From NCBI RefSeq assembly GCF_018873765.1, contig NC_057919.1:68876984-68940983 (forward strand): a DNA stretch of 64,000 nucleotides. The letters run 5' to 3'. Positions 34,979 to 45,722 of the stretch are shown here, piece after piece. The notes under the pieces are model-generated. The model was not told where the DNA came from. It saw only the letters and a program-made list of their open reading frames with translations, and searched no databases. The position numbers were made by a program, and so were the translations under genes. Numbering within the stretch: position 1 is the first letter of the stretch; each line of letters starts with the position of its first letter. Origin of the DNA: Telopea speciosissima. Its lineage: Eukaryota; Streptophyta; Magnoliopsida; Proteales; Proteaceae.

Positions 34979-35076
34979 ATTGATGAAGAAGCCATAGTGT
35001 AGGCATGCAAGGGCCATCACGAACATTGAAAAACAAAGGCACATTGTTCACCACAACCGGATTCAGATGGTTTTGA
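34979..35076 (-). pseudogene. MCTS1 relic, exon with VVVNNVPLFF
   Basis: 98 nt, acceptor ttgtctag, donor gtaaag. Reads QNHLNPVVVNNVPLFFNVRDGPCMPTLWLLHQ. Compared with the family (RDGP[FY]-PTLRLLH) there are Tyr/Phe to Cys and Arg to Trp changes, consistent with relaxed constraint. Confidence 0.92.
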
Positions 35077-35816
35077 CTAGACAATAAAGGGGGTACAGAA
35101 ATTTGTCAGAAACAACTCAGAGGTAGAATGGAAAATCAGTATTAAATCAAATTCAAAGGGAAACAACACACAAGTCATGTAATGAACATAGCAAAAGATG
35201 TCTTGTGTATGAAAAATATGGCTCTTCGGGAACCAAACATAAATAACTTCAAAAAGACAGAAACAAATAAACTCTCAACTACTACAAAGCCTAAAACATC
35301 ATGATAATTACCTGCCAGCAAATCAAACAAACCTCCATAAGATTAATAATACTCATCAGATCAACTAGAAAACGACATCCATGTGACGTAACTTAAGAAA
35401 CTCAATTGGAACTAACGTGAATTAGCAATTTAGCATTCTTTTACTAAAATGAATGGGTTTGCTAGCCCCTAATTGGACATAATCATTTGGAGGCATTTTA
35501 GCACCAGATAGAAATCAAAACAATCCAGATTCTAAATGAGTTAATTAGTATTTTTATTAAAAAAAGGTAATAAAAAATTGTTATTTATTAAATCAGAGGG
35601 GTAATGAATCCATTTAGGTCGATAACATTATGCAGTCAGGTCTTCAGATGCTACCAAAAAACATATATCAAATAAATGCCACATTCCATTTGCTTTCCAA
35701 ATGCCAGTTAATGCATTAGCAACTGATATATTATGTCACCCAAAAAAATTGGTAATAAAAGTGTTTAGGACTAACAGGGAAAAAAAAAAAAAGAGTAAAG
35801 AAGATTGTGAACAAAC

Positions 35817-35884
35817 CATTTGGCAACAATGAGGGGTGATTTCTTCGATAGCAAATCATCTTATACCGGTTCCAGGCCTGGGTA
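35817..35884 (-). pseudogene. MCTS1 relic, exon with YPGLEPV-stop
   Basis: 68 nt that would read YPGLEPV, stop, DDLLSKKSPLIVAK. TAA (35863-35861) stands where a Leu codon is expected. The bases before the exon are catgtaa, where AG is required, so the acceptor is lost too. The nearest AG is seven bases inside the exon and would shift the frame. Confidence 0.9.
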
Positions 35885-36004
35885 TTACATGCAAGTGAGA
35901 GATATTTCAGATGCAGTTGAAGTAAATTCATTAATGCTTCTACTGTTCCTTAGATGCATTGAAACTAAAGGAAGGGGAAATTAAGAGCCAGTTTCAATCC
36001 ACAC

Positions 36005-36086
36005 CTCATCTGCAATACTTTGCCGGATCTTGCACTGGACAGACATTTTCACTTGATTTTGTAAAGATAAACCTTCAGAAGAGAAC
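36005..36086 (-). pseudogene. MCTS1 relic, exon 2
   Basis: 82 nt, acceptor tctttttcag, donor gtgtgg. Continues MFK-K from exon 1: KFSSEGLSLQNQVKMSVQCKIRQSIADE, matching the MCTS1 N-terminal region. No lesion in this exon. Confidence 0.92.
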
Positions 36087-36289
36087 CTGAAAAAGATTCA
36101 AAAAGTGACAATTAGAGAAAGAAGATTGTTAGGATCACCGGAAAAAATAGGAGGCAGGGCATTAACCCATTGTTGCCCATGAAGCAATTTCTCTGGTGAG
36201 AGAGCTCATTAAATAAAGGTTCTTAAAAGGTTCACCAGTTTCGTTTTCTTATTAGATCAAAAGTTTAATATATCATAACCCAAACCAAA

Positions 36290-36462
36290 TAAATAAGGGT
36301 GTACCCAGTGCACGAGGCTCCCGCCACTGCTGGGGTCTGGGGAGGGTCATAATGTACACAGCCTTACCTCTGCTTTGGCAGAGAGTCTGTTTCCACACTT
36401 GAACCCGTGACCTCTTGGTCACAATGGAGCAACCTTACCGTTGCACCAAGGCCCACCCTCTC
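36290..36462 (-). mobile_element. Au-like tRNA-derived SINE in intron 1
   Basis: The minus strand reads gcaacggtaaggttgctcc, then a tRNA-type B box region (gggttcaagtg), then ctccccagaccc and gggagcctcgtgcactgggt, the Au SINE plan. An exact 14-bp target duplication taacccaaaccaaa flanks it (36276-36289 and 36463-36476). Confidence 0.88.
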
Positions 36463-37343
36463 TAACCCAAACCAAAATATAATTAAATTAAGTGACAACA
36501 TGAACACTCACAATAAATAATGGTATTCAATTAAAAAAAAAAATGCATTTCAAGTGATTGAGTTACGCTGATTTGGTCTTTTAGACTTGTTAACAGGTCT
36601 ACTACAATATTTTTAGTTTTTTAAGTTTAGAACTTGATAAGTTTTAGATAGATTGGAGTCCTAGAAACTCCCTTTCCTTTGTCCAATGCACCACTGAGCT
36701 CAATGTTGAATACTATTAAAAGTTCCTTACAGATAGACCATTAGAAAAGAAGCTTAGAAATCAGTGGAGATTTCTTACACACAATATGCACACATTGTTA
36801 GCCAAGCAAACAAGTCTAAACCAAACAAGTCAGGTTCTGATATAGGCCTACGGTTTGGATTTGTAAGGCTGAACTAAAAGGAAGTTGTGGTAAAACTTTT
36901 CGAAGCAGAAAAAAGACATAGAGAGAGATTATGGCTCAAAACAGACTAAGGAAACAGCAAAGAAGAGAAGAATATAAAAAATAAACTAGGATTTTGAATA
37001 GGGTGTATTGTTTGTATAAATAAATTCATTACAGTATGGTTTAAGAAGATAGAAGAAAGTCTCAGAAAAGAAAACCTGATAGGCAGATATTGCTATGGGA
37101 CAGACTACAGAGTAGAATTAGCTATGAAAGTAACTTTAGTATGAGATGATTAAACTAAGACGCGGAAGGGGGGGGGGGAGCAACTGGATCCTTTTCATTT
37201 TCAAATGGTAGGGATTTCTTTTTTATTTATTAATTATTACTTTTTTTGTTGGGGGGAGCCTGGGAGGAGGACAAAGGCAAGATTTTATAATAGTAAAATC
37301 AGGTTTTGGGTTTAGACCGGATTGAAGGGAGATTAAAGTTCAG

Positions 37344-37469
37344 CATAGTTATCAAGGCGTTGCCATGGCAACCGGCCAGGCTCCTTGGTCGCCTTGCCAC
37401 CATGGCGGTGTCGCCTTGATTTTTTACCCTCTCAAACGCCATGGTCACCTTCCCGCCTTGATAACTATG
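37344..37469. mobile_element. Small TIR element, catagttatcaaggc family, copy 1
   Basis: Begins catagttatcaaggcg and ends with its complement. The inside is a string of gccatgg and cgcctt words. Shares ends and internal order with 59566-59717. No adjacent target duplication could be fixed. Confidence 0.7.
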
Positions 37470-38439
37470 AAGTTAAGGAGGTTGCTTTTTTTAACTAGCT
37501 AGCTAGGAACTGTTTTGTTCTCTTTGTTAGATGTTAGGCTAAAGTCCTCATTCAAAGAGGAATTTTCTACCAAATCCTTCTATTGCTTACTCCCTCTGCA
37601 TTACCCATTCCCCCACTTCAGCCCCCACCCCAAATACCCAAAAAAAAAAAAAATCATGCAAGGCAAATTGGAAGATCCACAGTGTTTTTTGAAGAAAGGG
37701 GGGGGGGGTTTCTTGTCTCTATTATTGCTGCAGTTAGATTTTAGGGATCCTTTCCAATGGCAAGACCAAATAAATCATAATTTTTTAATTACCCCGTCAT
37801 CTTTTATCCAGTCCTGTTCCATTTTCCTGCTATTCTTCAATTTTAGGAATTGAAGAAACCGTATCATTGAATTCCAGGAGCTTAAACATTAGTGCTAACC
37901 CACAAACAAAATCCATGTCAACCGTTAAGCCCCTACCTAGAGCCATTTATCAACAATCAACCAAAATTAATACATACTTATTTCTAAAAAATTCAATCCT
38001 CTTCATTTGCGAACCCCCTTTCTTATCAATCTAGCAGCAATTTCCGTCTCTCCTCCCCTACCCCCACCCAAATCCCCCGGGAAATGGATTGGACAGGCAA
38101 AATGGCAACATAACAATTAACAACCAAAAAATTCATAATTTTTTCAGATAAATTGATAACAGTGCAATACCACCATTAAAGGGCCTCCATAAACAAATAC
38201 GTAACTAGAGTTACAGACTTGTCAAGATGTTACAGAATCAACAAAACCAGCCAGTGAACCATCTCTAGATGAAAATCCAAAAAATATAGAGACAATTCAA
38301 TTGGTTTCTCTCATCACAAATCTAAGTATCAATCGTACATCCGTTTACATCTTTCCTTCATATGAAAAGCTTACCCAGTAAGTCATACTTTCAAGTTTCA
38401 AAACCTTAGCATTGGGAACACGAAGCGAATTACAGAAAG

Positions 38440-38465
38440 AGCGAGAGAGAGAGAGAGAGAGAGAG
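38440..38465. repeat. (GA)n microsatellite
   Basis: Lies immediately inside intron 1 of the MCTS1 relic, next to its first donor site. On the transcribed strand it is (CT)n. Confidence 0.85.
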
Positions 38466-38471
38466 ACTCAC

Positions 38472-38482
38472 TTCTTGAACAT
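38472..38482 (-). pseudogene. MCTS1 relic, first coding exon piece (MFKK)
   Basis: ATG TTC AAG AA followed by donor gtgagt. Joined to exon 2 it gives MFKKF, the family's invariant start. The upstream 38483-38600 (CT-rich on the minus strand) would be the old leader. I see no clear TATA box. Confidence 0.85.
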
Positions 38483-38660
38483 ATCTGCAAGAGCGGGGAG
38501 AGGGAGAGAAGAGAGAGACAACGAGTCCCGAGTTCACGGATGCCAACGAACTCGGAAGTAGAAGCCAAAAATGTTAAATGTATAATGTGAAGATTCCCTC
38601 GATTTCTTGGGTTTTGTCGGTGGTAGTTCTTTGATTCTACACTAGATCGAGGACTGTGAC

Positions 38661-40829
38661 CCCGTGCTGCGATGACAGAGTGGGAAAATTTCCGAATTGA
38701 ACGCATTGCCAAGTGGCTGAGTGGACAGGTGGGGTGGGGATTGAAGAACACAGACACGCCAAGTGCTCCTGCGGTCCCCCACTCCTGCGTCCGACCTGCC
38801 TACTTTCACGGCGTATGTGTAAACATGCTAGTAGTGTTTTTGATTGGCGAAAGGAGGAGGAGAAAAAAATAATACATTTCACTATTATTTTTGTCTTATT
38901 ATATTTTTTTTTAAATTTTTTTCTATTGATTTTTCTCGCCAACCTAACAATGAGACACGTGCATTTAAAGGGTTTGATGGAAAAAAAACTAATGTATTAT
39001 TTTTCTTCTTTTATTAATAAATGTAAATTATGATTAAAGATTCTTGGTATTCTACTTCCAATGGACCCATTTGATTATGCCACTTGAAAAATTAAAAAGG
39101 GAATATCAACATTGGTCATGTGTCAAATTTTAAAATCAAAATGAATCATATAGTTTTCATCTATTTTCATTTTCTCATGTATTTTTAATTGTTTATTTGT
39201 TTTCAATGGTATTTCAAAAATAAATTTTATTAAATTTTGGATCTTTATTTTGACACTTTAATAAATCCATCTAGGCTAAAACTTATTCGTGGGTAAAGGA
39301 CTTTGGTCCTATTTTGTCTATAAAAATTGGCCTCATTTGATCCATCACATGACAGATACTAAGGTCATATATAGATTAAAATCCTCTATAATGCGAGCAT
39401 CTGGCTGTGTATCTTGAGAGCTCGACACGTGGAAGAAACTTCATCCAATGGTGTGAACTTGATGCACTTTTTCTATCATATATAAGGCATTCCTTGGTGA
39501 CTGTCTACGAAACCATTTTGTGTTTAATTATTATGCATGATTATGGGTTAATCTTTCTTTTTTATATGACTCATCAAAATGACAACTCTTTCTTACTTTT
39601 TATATTTGTAAGCAAAGCTTAGGACACCCAAGTGGAGGAAAATATCTAGCATTTTGCCCGGATGCTTGTGAAATCAATATCATTTTATCACCCATAAGTG
39701 TTTCTCGTTAGAAAGTCAAGTTCAAGCTTTTGACTGGCATTTATTTACAATTTGTCAAGAATATTATTAAATTGGGAATAGGAATCATTGTGTATAAAAA
39801 ATATATATTTGAATTGTCCTCTATTATGGTTATCTCCAACTTGAGATTCTATTCTCCCATGATTGGGACCTTCTAGTTTCAAATTCTACTATCATCAAGT
39901 TCTCTAAAGTTAACCATTAAACATTAAACAGTCCCTTCTTTCTTTTTCCCCTTTTTAAATTAAAAAACTATTCAATATCTAAACTTTCCAAGTCACTAAG
40001 AAGTAGAATCCCCAATCCCCTCTCTCCCTTCCCAAAATCTAAAAGAAAAAAATATTCAATGGGTTGCCACTTTTTATTTTATTTATTGTGGAAAAAAGTA
40101 GAATGGACATTCCAGTTTTCTTAAATTTTTTTATGGTGAAGAGGGAAGGATTCCTCGAGACCTCCTAGGGGGCTAGGCTTAGTTGCACTAGCCTCAAGCC
40201 AACTGCGCTAACAATTGTCCTCCCATTTTTCTAAATTAGTTAAAAGAATGATTGTCTCACCCACGAATGATTCACTTGATTAGTTTCATGAGCAAAATAA
40301 TTGGAAAAAGTATTTACTCATCCATCTAGTGTATTATATTAGGGTGTAACTTGTTAGCACCAAAGTGGTGAATCGAGAAGTTGTAATCTTCTCGTGAATG
40401 TCCCCATATCTTATTTTAAATAGTTATTCAAGGTAGAGGTTAAAAAAACAAAAAACAGTTTTCAATACAAGTAGAAAGTGATTTATCATTATGAACTATC
40501 ATTGTCTCATGTGAAATGATAGAATTTAACCTCATTGAAAAAAGAAGTATTATATTAAAAAGGGAAAAAATGTAAGATTACAATTTATTTTTCATCAACT
40601 TTTATTATAACAAGATTTTCCATTTATTGAATGTACATTTTTTTGGCATGTGATTTGATCGATAAGTTGGCTATCTCCCTAGAGATGATGCAATCACTAT
40701 CCTTAGTTAAATAATAATCAGATTGGAATCATTTGACACTTTGTACCCAACCTTGCATCTACATGATTAGCTTCTAACCACTTTTTAGGAGGTGTTTTTT
40801 TTTCTATAAAATTATGTTTATGTTTTTCT
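38661..40829. other. Intergenic, AT-rich
   Basis: The plus frame at 38672-38872, facing away from the MCTS1 relic, matches nothing I know, and its complement is equally open. The segment 40125-40215 has a repeat-like look (ccaactgcgctaac). No gene supported. Confidence 0.4.
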
Positions 40830-40830
40830 A

Positions 40831-40991
40831 GAGGGTGTACCTCTTCGCAACATTAAGGTTGCTCCATTGCACCATATTGGTCTTTGGATTGAGATAGGAA
40901 ATAGTCTCTCCATGAAACGATGGCAAGGCTATGTACATTATAATCATCCGCAGATCCCGCAGTGACAAGAGCCTCGTGCATTTGATACGCC
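40831..40991 (+). mobile_element. Au-like SINE, degenerate
   Basis: Same order as the copy at 36290-36462, in plus orientation: ttgctccattg, a worn B-box region, ggaaatagtctctc, gcaaggctatgtacattata, then gagcctcgtgcattt and a T run. Many substitutions, so an old copy. No target duplication recognised. Confidence 0.65.
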
Positions 40992-41329
40992 TTTTTTTCG
41001 TGTTTATGTTTACATTTAAGGGGGAAAAAATCATATCTTCATCTTTCAATATGGTTTTCATTTAATTATAACCAAAGATAAAAGAGATGAACGAGTTCCA
41101 ACAACTACAATTCAAGAAAAACCATTCTATGATGTTAACTCTTATCTAACCTTTATGGCAAGCTAAAACTAGCTTTCATTAGCATTCATGTGGATTTTTC
41201 TTTTACATCATCTAATTATGATTAATTTTTATCTAATCCAACTTTGCTTTGCCTTGAGATAATGCTTTGAAACGTATTTGAAAAAAAGCGTTATGTTTGA
41301 AACAACTTAGCTCATTAAAGGAACATGGT

Positions 41330-42003
41330 ATATGATGGAAATCAACTTTAGAAACAAGAGGCTTTAAGATTAGTATAATGAAAACGGAGTATATGATGTG
41401 TAATTTTAGTCATACTATAATGGACATTAACATAGTATGAATTGAGGAAATGGAGATACTGCAAAGAGATTATTTTCGATATCTGGGGTCAATCAAAAAT
41501 AAAGACGGTGATATAGACGATGGTGTATCACAAGGAATTAAAGTGGGATGGATGAAGTGGAGAGGTGCATCCAGAATGTTGTGTGACTGTTGCATTCCTT
41601 TAAAGCTTAAAGAAAAATTCTGTAGGACGGTTGTTTGACCGACTATGATGTATGGGGCAGAATGTTGGGCAGTTAAGAACTGTCATATTAAGAAGATATA
41701 TATAGCTGAAATAAGGATATTAAGATAAATGTGCAGAAAAACTAGGAAGGATAAATTAAGGAATGATCGTATTAGAGCTGACTTGGGAGTCACCTCGATC
41801 AATGATAAGCTCCGAGAGAGCCATTTGAGGTAGTATGGCTATGTTCAAAGGAGGCCTACATACGTTCCAATAAGGAGGAATGCTATGATCTCAATTGAAG
41901 GAGCAAAAAGAGCTAAGGATATGCATAAATTAGGTCTTGTACCTAGTATGACCTCGGATAGAGCCTAATAGAAAGCAAGAATCCATGTAGCAGACCCCAT
42001 CTA
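41330..42003 (+). mobile_element. RTE-type LINE, 3' end of ORF2, broken
   Basis: Reads GFKISIMKTEYMMCNFS, then FRYLGSIKNKDGDIDDGV, then (after a stop at 41636) MMYGAECWAVKNCHIKK, IRILR, KTRKDKLRNDRIRADLGV and VQRRPTYVPIRR. This is the end of the reverse-transcriptase ORF of plant RTE-like LINEs. There are several stops and an internal gap before HKLGLVPSMTSD. Confidence 0.85.
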
Positions 42004-42235
42004 ACTGAGATTCTCCTGACTTATTAGGTTGTGCCTCTTTCCTCTTACTTTCATCTTTCATTTTTCTTTTATTTTTCACCTCTCATTTATCTTTTTCTTT
42101 TTTTTCATAATTATATAACTCATCTCTCCACATGGTGAATAAGCAAAAATCACTTTGACATGCCATATCTTCCAAAAGCAAATGTAAAAAGAAAAAATTT
42201 GTTATTCCACCAAAAGAATTGAGGTCTAACTTTTT

Positions 42236-42393
42236 CGTCACCTAAGGTGAAGAGAGAATCTCTTAATCCATTATGATTTGACCTAAGGTTAGACTCATCA
42301 AGCAGTAAACCTCATCATTAACCCTCACCTTCTCATCAAATGTCTGAAATGCCTTTTCATCAGTTGATTTTTCTCTCACCATAGGTGAATGAC
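42236..42393. repeat. Foldback repeat with caccta-ggtga ends
   Basis: gtcacctaaggtgaagagagaat (from 42236) and, inverted, tttttctctcaccataggtg ending near 42393. Related words occur singly at 5651-5690 and 9195-9215. No target duplication fixed. Confidence 0.5.
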
Positions 42394-42802
42394 AACTTGG
42401 TTCAAAATTTTAAGAAAATATAAGATACTTTACAAGTAAAGAAACCATAGAGAATTAGAATAGCTTACATGATGGGTGGGTATTTCCCTGATGTGGATGG
42501 ATGATTTGGTTATTAATTATAAGTCATATATCTAAAATCAATTTGCTGCCTCTCAACCATTTGTCTTAGCATGTATGTATGAACATTTGATATTTTGATG
42601 TATTAGTGTTACTTAAATGAATTGACTTTAAACAAATTTTTGTATTTAAATTTTAGAAGTCAAACTTAACTTATTACAGGTTGATCGTGCACACAACTTA
42701 ATTTTCCATGAATTTGATCTCTCACCAAACTATGAAGTTACAGTGATAGCTACCATTCAAGGTGTTTCCAACAATATTGATTGTGTTGACCATAGGAGAT
42801 GG

Positions 42803-43229
42803 TTTGAGATATCGGTATCATATCGCTTGTATCAGTTTTGTAAGTGATCGATCCTGATATCTTGTCGATGTTGTATCAGTGATAGGTAGAGAAAAAGGGT
42901 AAAATGACAATTTGGATCCTCTACTGCCAAGCTGCCCGGCAGGATCCTACTACCAAGACATAACAAGGCAAGGAATGACCGCCTTACCCTTGCTTGAGCA
43001 CCTTGCCCGAGTGGGGGTAAGGTGGTCATTTATCGCCTTGCAATGTCTTGGCAGTATGGTCCTACCGGGCAGCTCGGCAGTAGAGGATCTGAATCCATAA
43101 AATGATCAAAAACCCGTTTTTAAAGGAGAATCAGGAGCAAATATGTTCGATACAGTCGATCCGTGCCGATACGATATCGATTTCTGGATTAAACGATACC
43201 CGTTCCGATACCGCGTACTAAAACCATGT
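42803..43229. mobile_element. TIR element of gatatcg words, interrupted
   Basis: The outer ends are atggtttgagatatcggtatc and the complement of catggttttagtacgcggtatc. The inside is gatacg/tatcgat-rich. It is interrupted by the 189-bp MITE at 42908-43096. Without it the element is about 230 bp. No target duplication recognised. Confidence 0.5.
42908..43096. mobile_element. 189-bp foldback MITE, copy 2 (nested)
   Basis: Same length and the same two ends as 13272-13460, inverted: caatttggatcctctactg at the left and gatctgaatcc at the right. The flanking 9-mers gtaaaatga and ataaaatga (42899-42907 and 43097-43105) differ at one base. Confidence 0.82.
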
Positions 43230-43604
43230 AATCACTACGAGCGTGTAATAGCCACACGATTGGAATCCCCTAAAAGCCATTCACCATGGATAGTAACACA
43301 CATTACACGAGCCATTAAGCAAATTTTCTCAAAAACAATTGCAGTTGCAGTCTTGCAGGGCCTCGAAACCTTACGTTTTCGATCCAGGTCAGCTAATTGT
43401 AATTACGTGGCAGGAAGAAGAACTAGAAGTTAAAGATGAGGACCCACCAAGCAGCAACTATTGTTTCTTTCTCTCTGGTCCAACCTCCCAGTCCTCCTCT
43501 TCCCTTGTTTTTAAATTAGATTTTTAGTTTTGTTTGTTCTATTTAGAATCAAGCACACAAAATCATAGCCGCCGCCTTCTCTGTGTATGTGTGAGAAAGA
43601 GACG

Positions 43605-43637
43605 ATGAGAGATGGTGGGTTTGAGTATTCTGCTTGA
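43605..43637 (+). promoter_or_regulatory. Overlapping upstream ORF of the FLZ gene
   Basis: An ATG seven bases before the gene's start codon opens a different frame of ten codons that overlaps the start and ends at TGA (43635-43637). It has A at -3. It could lower translation of the main frame. Seen in sequence; effect inferred. Confidence 0.5.
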
Positions 43638-44320
43638 AGCCCAGAAGAATACTGGCCAAGGCTCAGTCATCAACAAAGTTACCATGATCAAAACCTCTCC
43701 GCCACTAACTAATTCGTTGTCGGCTACTTCGACACCCTCATCCCTGTATTCTCCGTCACCTCTTCCGGCCATCACTTTTCTGGACTCCTGTTTTCTCTGT
43801 AAACAGAGACTCTTGCCTGGCCAAGACATCTACATGTACAAGTGAGTAAAACCCCATTCTTTCTTTTTTCCAAGATCCATTTTTTGGTGCGGGGGAGGGA
43901 GAGATTCTTTGCCCTGTAGCTCACATGCCTTTGTTTTCTTTCTCCGGTACTTAAAAATGCCTGTTTTAACTTACACCTTAGTATTTTGGGAAGAGGGTTT
44001 CTTTAGCATGGATCGATCTCTTAATCTCTCTTGTTGAATACTTTTTAAGTTTGAATAGTTCATTCTCTTCTCGCTTACATTCAAACTCACTCTCTTCTCT
44101 CCCCTACAGAGGAGATCGAGCTTTCTGCAGCGTGGAGTGCAGGTGTAGACAGATTTTCATAGATGAAGAGAGTATCCAGAGGAAGAATTGCTCTCTAACA
44201 GCCATTAATGTGAAAGTGAAACCCACATCGTTGACATCGCCATCGCCTTCGCCTTCTTCGACTTCGTCTCGTCATTCTCATCGCAGAGAGACCAGAAACC
44301 GAGCAGGTGGATTTGCGTAG
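43612..44320 (+). CDS. FCS-like zinc finger (FLZ/DUF581) protein, two exons
   Basis: A plant-specific adaptor family that binds the SnRK1 energy-sensing kinase and other partners through a short zinc finger. Exon 1 is 43612-43841. The intron is 43842-44109 (donor gtgagt, acceptor cccctacag), and exon 2 is 44110-44320, giving 146 aa. The FLZ domain (about residues 56-94) reads [38 protein letters not shown] with the C-x2-C pair at 60/63 and the FCS-x2-C pair at 83/87. The intron splits this domain, as is usual in the family. The N-terminus has a Ser/Pro/Thr-rich stretch, and the C-terminus ends in a Ser-rich, basic RNRAGGFA tail. The start has G at -3 and +4. No lesion seen. The subgroup within the family is not assigned. 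Confidence 0.93.
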
Positions 44321-45343
44321 TAAGACTTATAGATTATGGGTAATCTCCAAATGACGTTCCTGTAGGTTCATGTGTGAGACAAAAAAATGCCCTTCGTCGT
44401 TTTTTTTTTTTGGCTTCCATGTAAGAAAGTAAGAAACCGTGAAGCTTTGCGGCGGTGGTTGTGCGTTATAAAAAAAAACTTCGCCGCCGGAATGGGTGGC
44501 CGGGAACGGGAAGTTTTGTTTTGACGGCGGTGGAGATGTTTACTTGTAATCAACCAATTAGTAGAACTGTTAAGTAATAATTACGTTTTAATTGATCCAG
44601 AAGGTGAGAGAGATAATGATTGTGATTACTTGCCATGATTCGTGTTAAGCTTTAACCATAAAGAAGCATAAAGAAGCGAAGAAGCCACGTGGAAATAGGA
44701 AAGCAAGAGTGAGAAAGTGGGTTATAATTACTCGCACCAGAAAACGAAGATGGATTAATTGCCTAATCCAATGGGGTCCACATGGGGTCCCCACCCCATC
44801 CCCGTTCCCCTCCACTACCTGTGACCTAACCTATTGCTGGTGAGTGTCTTTGTCCAAATTCACTTTTTTGTCGTCACTTGGGAGTTTTTGGGCCCACCGT
44901 AGTATCTGCATGAGGGACCGGCCAATGGGTGAGAAATAACCGTTGGATCCTTTGCAAGTCAGTCGGGTCAATCGGGGTCAACTCTTGATGTTGCTGTGTA
45001 CAGTTGTCACAGTTTTACAGTTCTACAAGTCAGTTCAGATGATTTTTCCCACACGCATTAGATATTTGCCAAGTGGCAAATTGATAGTTATCCAAAATTT
45101 AGTGCCACGCACAACGTTATGGGATTTGTTTGCTGATCTGACAATTCTTCGTCTTTAGAGGCGTACGTACTACGTACATGGTTACGTGTTGAAAAGACAA
45201 CTCCATAGTGACAGCTCGCACTATCACAACCGATGTTTCCTTCTATAAATCTATTCATGCCTACAGTTATTACCAACCCTTAAAAAAAAAAAAATATTCA
45301 TGCCTACCGTTTACCTTCGCTTCGCTGTGAGTGGTGAATTTTA
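44321..45343. other. 3' flank of the FLZ gene and intergenic DNA
   Basis: Probable 3' untranslated region followed by non-coding sequence. Short frames at 44943-45158 and 45088-45276 (opposite strands) match nothing. No clear polyadenylation signal was singled out. Confidence 0.4.
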
Positions 45344-45719
45344 GGTCCCGTTTGTTAATTTGATAAAAATGGATGGAAAACTTAAGAGGATGGATATAAG
45401 AAAGAAAATAAACAGAAAGATGTGAGATAGACTTAAAAGTAATTTTTTCATGAATAGCACAAAAAATGAGATGTCATCTCACTAAATAAGAATAAATGCA
45501 TTTAATGGCTTGTCTGGAAATTTCTCACTCCATGTACTCAAACACATATCTTTGATATTTTATGGAAAAATTGTCCATTATTTTCACCTCTTTTTGCCTA
45601 TCCCATTTTTATTCGGCAAACAAACAAACACACACGTCCTTGATATTTTATAGGAAAATAATACACTTTTTCCATTCCTTTATACATATCCCACTTTTAT
45701 TTGGCAAACAAACGGACCC
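45344..45719. mobile_element. TIR element with ggtcccgtttgtt ends
   Basis: The left end ggtcccgtttgtt mirrors the right end caaacaaacggaccc. The right part exists twice in direct order (about 45556-45625 and 45646-45719, both ending attyggcaaacaaac), so the element carries an internal duplication or a second truncated copy. Confidence 0.5.
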
Positions 45720-45722
45720 TTG

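Larger units (their letters stand above)
17786..38482 (-). pseudogene. MCTS1 (DENR partner, PUA domain) pseudogene with TE-filled intron
   Basis: The ancestral protein is the MCTS1-type PUA-domain factor that pairs with DENR in 40S ribosome recycling and translation re-initiation. Minus-strand exons: 38482-38472, 36086-36005, 35884-35817, 35076-34979, 34734-34599, 19444-19381, 17809-17786. Recognisable segments run in family order from MFKKF through IRQSIADE, LLSKKSPLIV, VVNNVPLFFN, NIMCPGLTSPGGAL and NKGIGVDNMHSLNDGLWK to a short C-terminus. The lesions are a TAA codon and an AG-to-AA acceptor change in exon 3, a one-base deletion in exon 5, and no detectable exon for the EGKQHAL-type segment between exon 5 and the 19.4-kb exon. 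Introns are kept, so this is a decayed genomic copy, not a retrocopy. The 34598-19445 gap (about 15.2 kb) holds a retrotransposon nest. A functional paralogue is expected elsewhere. Confidence 0.88.

Noticed and set aside
38672-39033. Plus-strand frames opposite the MCTS1 start, possible divergent gene
   Set aside because: No known domain, no splice-consistent extension, and several overlapping frames on both strands are equally open.
41450-41638. Possible small host gene
   Set aside because: It is the end of an RTE-type LINE reverse transcriptase, continuing with stops to about 42003.
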